From Pseudomonadota bacterium (GTDB taxonomy: Bacteria > Myxococcota_A > Bradymonadia > Bradymonadales > GCA-2716585), in assembly GCA_005804885.1 (NCBI GenBank), contig SYOX01000136.1:1-40594 (forward strand): 40,594 nt of DNA. Direction: 5' to 3'. Both the position numbers and the translations under genes were made by a program. Of the stretch, positions 35,848 through 40,594 are shown piece by piece (within the stretch, counting starts at the first letter, position 1; each line of letters begins with the position of its first letter). The notes below the pieces were generated by a model, which had not been told where the DNA came from, searched no databases, and was given only the letters and a program-made list of their open reading frames with translations.

Positions 35848-37137
35848 ATGTCTCTGAGCGCGGTGACGACCTCGATCCTGATCGCGGTGACGCTGGCGGG
35901 GTGCTGCCTGCCCCCATCGCCGAAGGGCGCCCCGGACGCGGGAGGGGCGCCCGACGCGTCCGGGTGCGCCGAGGGCACGCACGACGACGGCGCGGGCGCT
36001 TGCGTCCAGGGCGACCGCTGCGCCCCGGGCTTCGCCTTCGAGGGCGGCGCGTGCGTCGCGCGGCCCGAGCCGGCCGCGCGCCCGATCCGGTTCGCCTGGC
36101 GGGCCTTGTCGCCGCTCGACGGTCCCCGGACCCTGCACACGGCCACCGCGCTTGAGGACGGCAGGGTCCTGGTCGCCGGCGGCTTGACCACGCGGCAGAC
36201 CGACCAGGGCGCGCTGGACTCGCCGTTGGACGCCGCGACGCTCTTCGACCCCGAGGCCGGCACGCAGAAGCCCGCCGGGCGCATCAGCCAGGCCCGCTCC
36301 CAGCACGCCGCCGTGCGCCTCAAGGACGGCCGGGTGATGATCATCGGGGGGCTGGGCAGCGCGGGGGCGCAGGCCAGCGTCGACATCTTCGACCCGGCGC
36401 TGGACCGCTGGGAGGTCGCGCCGCCGCTGGCCCACGCGCGCTTCCGGCACACGGCCACCGCGCTGGACGACGGCCGCGTCCTGGTCGTCGGCGGCGACAA
36501 GGCCAACCTCCAGACCGTCGCCCAGACGGAGATCTTCGACCCGGCTTCGGGCCAGTGGACCTCGGACGCCCCCTTGATGACCCCTCGGCTGACCCACGCC
36601 GCCGTGCGCCTCAAGGACGGCCGCGTCCTTGTCGTCGGCGGCATCGCCCGAGGCCGACTGACGACCGGGAGCGCCGAGATCTACGACCCGCGGACCTCGC
36701 TCTGGGTCGAGGCAGCGAGCCTCCCCGTCGCCTCGCAATGGCACAGCGCGCTGCGCCTCGACGACGGCCGCGTCCTGGTCGTCGGCGGCGTCAACGCCCC
36801 CCAGCAGGCCCTCATCTACGATCCCGCCAAGGACACCTGGGAGCGCGCGGCCGACATCCCGCGCGGGCGCCGGGAGCACGCCGCCGCGCTGCTCTCCGAC
36901 GGCCGCGCGCTGATCTTCGGCGGCCGCGGGCCGAACGGGGTCGCGCTGAGGTCCGCCGATCTCTTCGACCCCGCCACGGGCCGATGGGCCAGCGCGCCCT
37001 CGATGCCGATCGCCCGGGCGGACTTCTCTCTGGCCGCGCTCGCCGGCGATCGCCTCCTGGTGCTCGGCGGCATCGATCAGGAAGACACCCCCACCCAGGA
37101 CGCGGTGATCTGGGAGCCCACCCCAGATGACCCCTGA
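35848..37137 (+). CDS. Secreted Kelch-repeat lipoprotein
   Basis: The 429-residue protein has a lipoprotein signal (ILIAVTLAGC) and a Cys-rich segment (four cysteines between CAEGTH and GGACV). Seven Kelch motifs follow of the form H-x-A-x-x-L-x-D-G-R-V-L-V-x-G-G (for example HTATALEDGRVLVAGG), ending with DFSLAALAGDRLLVLGG. Seven motifs fit one closed beta-propeller, probably for surface binding. The DNA of neighbouring blades is partly identical (CACGCCGCCGTGCGCCTCAA occurs in two blades), a sign of recent duplication. The ATG follows AAGGAGGAGC; the longer frame from 35677 is a shadow. It is divergent from the DUF4846 gene. Confidence 0.88.
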   Translation: MSLSAVTTSILIAVTLAGCCLPPSPKGAPDAGGAPDASGCAEGTHDDGAGACVQGDRCAPGFAFEGGACVARPEPAARPIRFAWRALSPLDGPRTLHTATALEDGRVLVAGGLTTRQTDQGALDSPLDAATLFDPEAGTQKPAGRISQARSQHAAVRLKDGRVMIIGGLGSAGAQASVDIFDPALDRWEVAPPLAHARFRHTATALDDGRVLVVGGDKANLQTVAQTEIFDPASGQWTSDAPLMTPRLTHAAVRLKDGRVLVVGGIARGRLTTGSAEIYDPRTSLWVEAASLPVASQWHSALRLDDGRVLVVGGVNAPQQALIYDPAKDTWERAADIPRGRREHAAALLSDGRALIFGGRGPNGVALRSADLFDPATGRWASAPSMPIARADFSLAALAGDRLLVLGGIDQEDTPTQDAVIWEPTPDDP

Positions 37138-37165
37138 GCCCCCGCGCCTGCCACGCGCCGACCCC

Positions 37166-37891
37166 ATGACGATGAAAAACAAAGCAACTTCAAAAACATA
37201 CAGACCAACACTGGCCTCCGTCGCGGAGGCCGTCCGCTGGCGTCGCGCGGCCTTCGCGGCGCTCGCCGTGTCTGCGTGCGCGGCGCTCCCGGCGCCTGCC
37301 GCGTCAGAGGCCCTCGGCGCGCTGGCCTGCCCGAAGGGCACCGAGGCCCAGCGATCGGCCTCGCCCTGCGACGCCGACGGCGACTGCGAGGGCGCCTCCG
37401 AGACAGCCTGGTGCGCCATGCCCGACGGCCTCAGGCACGGGCCGCAACGCTCGTGGTTCGATCACGGCGGCCGCAAGAGCCCCAGGTCGAGCGGCGCCTT
37501 CGTCAAGGGGAAGAAGCAGGGGCCGTGGACGTGGTGGTATCGCAACGGCAACAAGCGCTCGTTCGGGGCCTTCGAGGCTGACCTGCGCACGGGGCCGTGG
37601 ACGATCTGGCACGACAACGGCCGCAAGGAGTCTCAAGGGCGCTTCAAGGCCGACACCCCCGACGGCCGCTGGACAGCCTGGGACCCCGAAGGGAGGATGG
37701 AGTCTCAAGGAGCCTACGCAGAGGGGGTCCGGGTCGGCGCCTGGAGCTTCTGGCGCGAAGGTCGGCTGGAGGCGCGCGGGATCTACGTCGCAGGCCAGCG
37801 GCATGGGCCGTGGATCGCCACGGACCTCGCCGGGCTCACCTCGACGCGGTGCTACGACCACGGGAACGCCTGCGAGGGCGAGCTCAAATAG
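37166..37891 (+). CDS. Secreted MORN-repeat protein
   Basis: From this start the protein has 241 residues. It has a signal-like hydrophobic segment (AAFAALAVSACAALPAPAAS), a short Cys-containing region, and about five MORN-type units (GPWTWWYRNGNKRSFGAF, GPWTIWHDNGRKESQG, GRWTAWDPEGRMESQG, GAWSFWREGRLEARG, HGPWIATD). Such proteins resemble the YwqK-like family and are probably structural or binding modules outside the cytoplasm. The start is uncertain: an ATG at 37127 overlaps the Kelch stop by 11 bp, whereas the ATG at 37166 begins an AT-rich stretch (MTMKNKATSK) typical of translation starts in GC-rich genomes. It is probably co-transcribed with the Kelch gene. Confidence 0.8.
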   Translation: MTMKNKATSKTYRPTLASVAEAVRWRRAAFAALAVSACAALPAPAASEALGALACPKGTEAQRSASPCDADGDCEGASETAWCAMPDGLRHGPQRSWFDHGGRKSPRSSGAFVKGKKQGPWTWWYRNGNKRSFGAFEADLRTGPWTIWHDNGRKESQGRFKADTPDGRWTAWDPEGRMESQGAYAEGVRVGAWSFWREGRLEARGIYVAGQRHGPWIATDLAGLTSTRCYDHGNACEGELK

Positions 37892-37908
37892 ATACGCGCG
37901 GCGCGGAG

Positions 37909-37937
37909 TTGACGGCGACACCCGCCTTCTCTACTTT
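37909..37937 (+). promoter_or_regulatory. Probable promoter of the thioredoxin-like lipoprotein gene
   Basis: TTGACG (37909-37914) and TACTTT (37932-37937) have ideal 17-bp spacing and end 44 bp before the ATG at 37982. Confidence 0.5.
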
Positions 37938-37981
37938 AAGGCGTCCTTGAACCTTGAAGCATCAGAGGCGAGGTGTCTGTC

Positions 37982-39070
37982 ATGAAGTGGAAGCTCTTTG
38001 GTCTTGGGATGGCGCTCGGCGCGCTGCTGACAGGGTGCGTGGCGGAGCCGGAGGAGGACCAGGCGCCGGTGGACATCCCGGAGGGGTGCGGCTTCGTGTC
38101 GGACGGCTTCATCGGCGACTGCAACTCGCCCGAGGCGAACCCCGAGCCCGCGCCCGAGGCCCAGCCCGAGGCCCAGCCCGAGGAAGAGCCGGTCGATCCG
38201 CTGGCCGACTGCCAGTACCCCACGGGGAGCGCGCGGCCGACCTTCAACCAGGTGATGCCTGAGCTGTCCTGGGAGACGGCGATCCTGGAGGACGGCACCG
38301 TCGGCACCTTGAGCATGAAGGAGGTCTACTGCTCGGAGCGCTTCGCGCACATCAACACGCTGCTCTTCGTGGTCACGGCCGGCTGGTGCCCCTCGTGCCC
38401 GCAGTACGCGCAATACATCGACGGCATCAAGGAGGGCCTTGAGGAGGCCGGGGTCCTGCTGGTGTGGCTTGAGGGTGAGGATCGCAACTACAACCTGTCG
38501 ACCTCCGCCCAGGCCAACGCCAGCATCAAGCGCTACATCGGCGACAGCAACATCGGCGTGAGGGTCGGCGACGCGGACACGCTGCCGACGCCCGGCGCGG
38601 TGCGCAACAACCGCCTCGTGCAGGCCTTCCCGACGCAGTTCATCGTCCGCAAGCGGGACATGAAGATCATCTCGGCCTCGACCAACTCCGACCTCCTGCT
38701 GCCCGTGCTCCAGATCGCGCGCTACCCCGAGGCCAATTGGAGCGATCCGACCCACAACGTCCTGCCGACCAACGTCGGCGATCCCTGCACGAGCGACGTC
38801 GATTGCGACGCCGGGACGCTCATCACCCAGTGCATCCAGCCGCGCGACGAGAACGGCCAGCCGACCGGCTGGACGGGCGGCTACTGCACGGGGCTGACCT
38901 GCGCCGACGACAGCGCTTGCGGCGAGGGCGGCCTGTGCGTCGAGGTCGAGCGCGGGCTGACGGCCTGCTTCAAGGGCTGCGACAAGCAGGCCGAGGACCC
39001 GGGCTGCCGAGGCGGCTACAGCTGCCGACCCGCCGCAGGGATCCTCGGACCCACCGCCTGCGTCCCCTGA
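37982..39070 (+). CDS. Thioredoxin-fold lipoprotein with Cys-rich C-terminus
   Basis: The 362-residue protein has a lipoprotein signal (LGMALGALLTGC) and a Pro/Glu-rich linker (PEPAPEAQPEAQPEEEP). A redoxin-like domain follows with the CXXC motif in VVTAGWCPSCPQYAQYIDGIKEGLEEAGVLLVWL. A Cys-rich C-terminal region (about 14 cysteines, beginning GDPCTSDVDC) comes after it. It could carry out disulfide exchange on Cys-rich envelope proteins such as those encoded nearby; this is inference. The ATG at 37982 has GAGG at good spacing; a GTG at 37973 is an alternative. The next gene follows after 15 bp, so the two are probably one transcript. Confidence 0.82.
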   Translation: MKWKLFGLGMALGALLTGCVAEPEEDQAPVDIPEGCGFVSDGFIGDCNSPEANPEPAPEAQPEAQPEEEPVDPLADCQYPTGSARPTFNQVMPELSWETAILEDGTVGTLSMKEVYCSERFAHINTLLFVVTAGWCPSCPQYAQYIDGIKEGLEEAGVLLVWLEGEDRNYNLSTSAQANASIKRYIGDSNIGVRVGDADTLPTPGAVRNNRLVQAFPTQFIVRKRDMKIISASTNSDLLLPVLQIARYPEANWSDPTHNVLPTNVGDPCTSDVDCDAGTLITQCIQPRDENGQPTGWTGGYCTGLTCADDSACGEGGLCVEVERGLTACFKGCDKQAEDPGCRGGYSCRPAAGILGPTACVP

Positions 39071-39085
39071 CCCGCCGAGGCGCCC

Positions 39086-39814
39086 ATGCGACGACCGCTC
39101 CTTGTCCTGATCCCCGCGATGCTGATCGGCTGCTCGGCCGAGCTTGATTCGAAGCTCGGCGCCGAGGGCGAGCGCTGTCTGGCCGACAACGACTGTCACA
39201 TCGACCTCATCTGCAACCGCGGCCTCTGCCTGCTGCCCGGCGACGCCGAGCCCGAGGGTCAGCCCGAGGGCCAGCCTGAGTTCCAGCCCGACGACGAGCC
39301 CGAGCCCGACTTCCGGCCGGACCCGGACCCCAACCCGCCGCCCGATGTCCAGCCCGAGCCGGTCCCTCTGCCCCTTGAGGAGATCTGCAAGGAGCTGTGC
39401 GATCACCTCCTTGAGTGCGGCTTCGACCAGGGCGGCGACGCCTGCATCGAGAACTGCGTCCGGGAGCTGCGCGGCTTCGAAGATGGCGCCGAGTGCCTGC
39501 TGTCGCTCAACTGCGAGGAGCTGTCCAACGGCTCCGCCGAGGCGTGCTTCGAGGTGGACGGCGGCGGCGGCAACAACGGCGGTGACGCCGAAATCAATCG
39601 CTGCTTCGAGGTCTGCGAGTTCGTCACGACGTGCGACGAGTTCATCGAGCGATGCGGCGAGCAGGTCGCCTTCGACACCTTCGAGCAATGCTCCAATGCC
39701 TGCTTTGACGAGGGGGCGCGCAGCCAGATCCTCCAGGCCGACGGCCTCTCCTGCGAGGTCGTCGTGCCGCTGGCCATCGACGGCTTCGGGCTCAGAGACG
39801 TCTGCGAGCGCTAG
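39086..39814 (+). CDS. Cys-rich secreted lipoprotein
   Basis: The 242-residue protein has a lipoprotein signal (LIPAMLIGC, Cys16) and a small Cys motif (CLADNDCHIDLICNRGLC). A Pro/Glu/Asp linker (about 50-90) is followed by a Cys-rich helical region with paired motifs CKELCDHLLEC and CFEVCEFVTTCDEFIERC. The cysteine pattern is related in style to, but not the same as, the six-Cys repeats at 2000-2905. The function is unknown. The adjacent thioredoxin-like lipoprotein shares the same linker type and is probably co-transcribed. Confidence 0.75.
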   Translation: MRRPLLVLIPAMLIGCSAELDSKLGAEGERCLADNDCHIDLICNRGLCLLPGDAEPEGQPEGQPEFQPDDEPEPDFRPDPDPNPPPDVQPEPVPLPLEEICKELCDHLLECGFDQGGDACIENCVRELRGFEDGAECLLSLNCEELSNGSAEACFEVDGGGGNNGGDAEINRCFEVCEFVTTCDEFIERCGEQVAFDTFEQCSNACFDEGARSQILQADGLSCEVVVPLAIDGFGLRDVCER

Positions 39815-39828
39815 GGCGCCCTGCCCTT

Positions 39829-39850
39829 CGTCGTCGAGCGGTTGACGACG
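39829..39850 (+). terminator. Hairpin after the Cys-rich lipoprotein gene
   Basis: CGTCGTC (39829-39835) pairs with GACGACG (39844-39850) around an 8-nt loop, 15 bp after the stop. No T-tract follows, so termination is only possible. Confidence 0.3.
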
Positions 39851-39938
39851 CCCCTGCCGTCACCATCTTCCTGACCTCGGGCGCGCCGCCCCGGACCTCG
39901 GGTCCGTCGACGGGCGCCCCACCACCCCGGAGAGCGCC

Positions 39939-40220
39939 ATGCGAATCACGCTGACCCCTGAGGCCGTCGCACACGTCAAGGGCCTGATCAAAGAGCACAA
40001 GCTCGTCGGCCACGTCGTCCGCGTCGCCATATCCCCCGAAGATCACAGCTACTCCATCGACATCGACGACGAGGTCCACCCCCGCGACCGCTCCTTCGAC
40101 TTCGACGGCGTCAAGCTCGTCTGCGACCCCCGCTCCTGGCTCTTCATCGACAAGACCACCATCGGCTATTCGTCCACCCAGGGCGGCTTCACCTTCGATC
40201 CGCCCTCCGTCCGCCCCTGA
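39939..40220 (+). CDS. IscA/HesB-fold protein lacking the cysteine ligands
   Basis: The 93-residue protein has the length and order of A-type iron-sulfur carriers: N-terminal ITLTPEAVAHVKGLIKEHK, strands VVRVAIS and YSIDID, the segment GVKLVCDPRSWLFIDKTTIGYS and a C-terminal GGFTFDPPS, which matches the GGFTF-x-N-P of IscA/ErpA. The three ligand cysteines (the first in the G-C-S-G segment, then C-G-C at the C-terminus) are missing; the only Cys is in LVCDP. It may bind metal differently or act as an accessory protein. GGAGAG precedes the ATG. The next gene starts 14 bp downstream and looks like a carrier-protein N-terminus, so the fold assignment is supported by context. Confidence 0.75.
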   Translation: MRITLTPEAVAHVKGLIKEHKLVGHVVRVAISPEDHSYSIDIDDEVHPRDRSFDFDGVKLVCDPRSWLFIDKTTIGYSSTQGGFTFDPPSVRP

Positions 40221-40234
40221 CCCTGGAGCCCACC

Positions 40235-40594
40235 ATGGCCCGATCCGATATGGACATCAAAGGCGATGTCATCTCCGAGCTGGAGGACTTCAAGGACCCC
40301 GCCAGCGGCGCCACCCTGCTGGACGCCCTCATGGTCGAGGACGTGGCCGTCCAGATCGGGCAGGTCCTGCTGACCCTCGTCTACCACGACGAGCGCCCTG
40401 CTGCCGATCGCGCGGCGCTCCAGGCCGACGTCGAGGCGACGCTGATGGACATCGAGGGCGTCGCGGGCGTCGCCTTCTTCAGCGTTGACAGGGCCGCGCT
40501 GCCCTACAGGACGCTGCGCGACGCCGTCAGCGCGGCGCCCGCGCCCGTCGCCGCCAGCGCGCCGCCCGCGCCCGCCGCCGACAAGGTGGCCGCC
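40235..40594 (+). CDS. MIP18/Mrp N-terminal-like protein, cut by the window edge
   Basis: The reading frame is open from the ATG at 40235 (GGAG upstream) to the end of the window, 120 codons. Residues 1-85 (DVISELEDFKDPASGATLLDALMVEDVAV, then LLTLVYHD and VEATLMDIEGVAGVAFF) follow the order of the MIP18/DUF59 domain found at the N-terminus of Mrp/ApbC iron-sulfur carrier ATPases: short helix, 'D-P' turn, strands, helix and a Val-Ala-rich strand. An Ala/Pro-rich linker follows, where the ATPase domain would begin. The P-loop itself is outside the window, so the Mrp assignment is probable but not proven. Confidence 0.6.
   Translation, partial: MARSDMDIKGDVISELEDFKDPASGATLLDALMVEDVAVQIGQVLLTLVYHDERPAADRAALQADVEATLMDIEGVAGVAFFSVDRAALPYRTLRDAVSAAPAPVAASAPPAPAADKVAA

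Overview
This window comes from a very GC-rich bacterial chromosome. Genes are dense on both strands and strongly biased to G or C at the third codon position. Secreted lipoproteins are numerous (at least nine lipobox-type N-termini), and several families are typical of Myxococcota and related 'deltaproteobacterial' predators: DUF3160, DUF4846, Kelch and MORN surface proteins, Cys-rich lipoproteins and a type IV pilin. I infer a myxobacterium-like or Bradymonadales-like host. No rRNA or tRNA gene is visible, so this placement is an inference.

Layout. 1-4337: envelope genes (lipoprotein fragment, membrane-anchored alkaline-phosphatase-fold enzyme, a lipoprotein with four six-cysteine repeats, a lipase). 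4533-7665: a nicotinamidase-like cysteine hydrolase, an NrtR-type Nudix regulator and a secreted PI-PLC-like lipoprotein. 7783-10703: a type IV pilin and a lipoprotein prolyl oligopeptidase. 10753-21204: a complete type I-C CRISPR-Cas locus transcribed leftward, in the order cas3-cas5c-cas8c-cas7-cas4-cas1-cas2, then leader, then an array of 37 repeats and 36 spacers. It has no cas6, as expected for I-C, where Cas5c processes crRNA. 21535-27012: an unrecognised helical protein, HrpB helicase, a 735-bp transposon-like element with no transposase, and a methyltransferase. 27013-31135: a repeat-rich intergenic region, a DUF3160 lipoprotein and a histidine-phosphatase-fold protein. 31259-34563: an acyl-CoA dehydrogenase, an APH-fold kinase and a crotonase, probably one catabolic operon. 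34646-39814: DUF4846, Kelch, MORN, thioredoxin-like and Cys-rich secreted proteins. 39939-40594: an IscA-fold protein without cysteine ligands and the start of a protein that resembles the N-terminus of an Mrp-type carrier.

The observations most worth following are these. (1) The element at 25263-25997 has perfect 18-bp terminal inverted repeats and a perfect 9-bp target duplication, and its interior is a long imperfect palindrome, so it looks like an undescribed non-autonomous transposon. (2) Two CRISPR-repeat-derived sequences lie outside the array: a degenerate whole repeat in the leader just after cas2, and a 16-nt repeat end fused to the 3' end of cas8c. They are candidates for repeat-derived regulatory RNAs or relics. 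(3) Two spacers start at the same PAM-side position and differ mainly at synonymous sites, so they appear to sample two alleles of one protein-coding phage gene.
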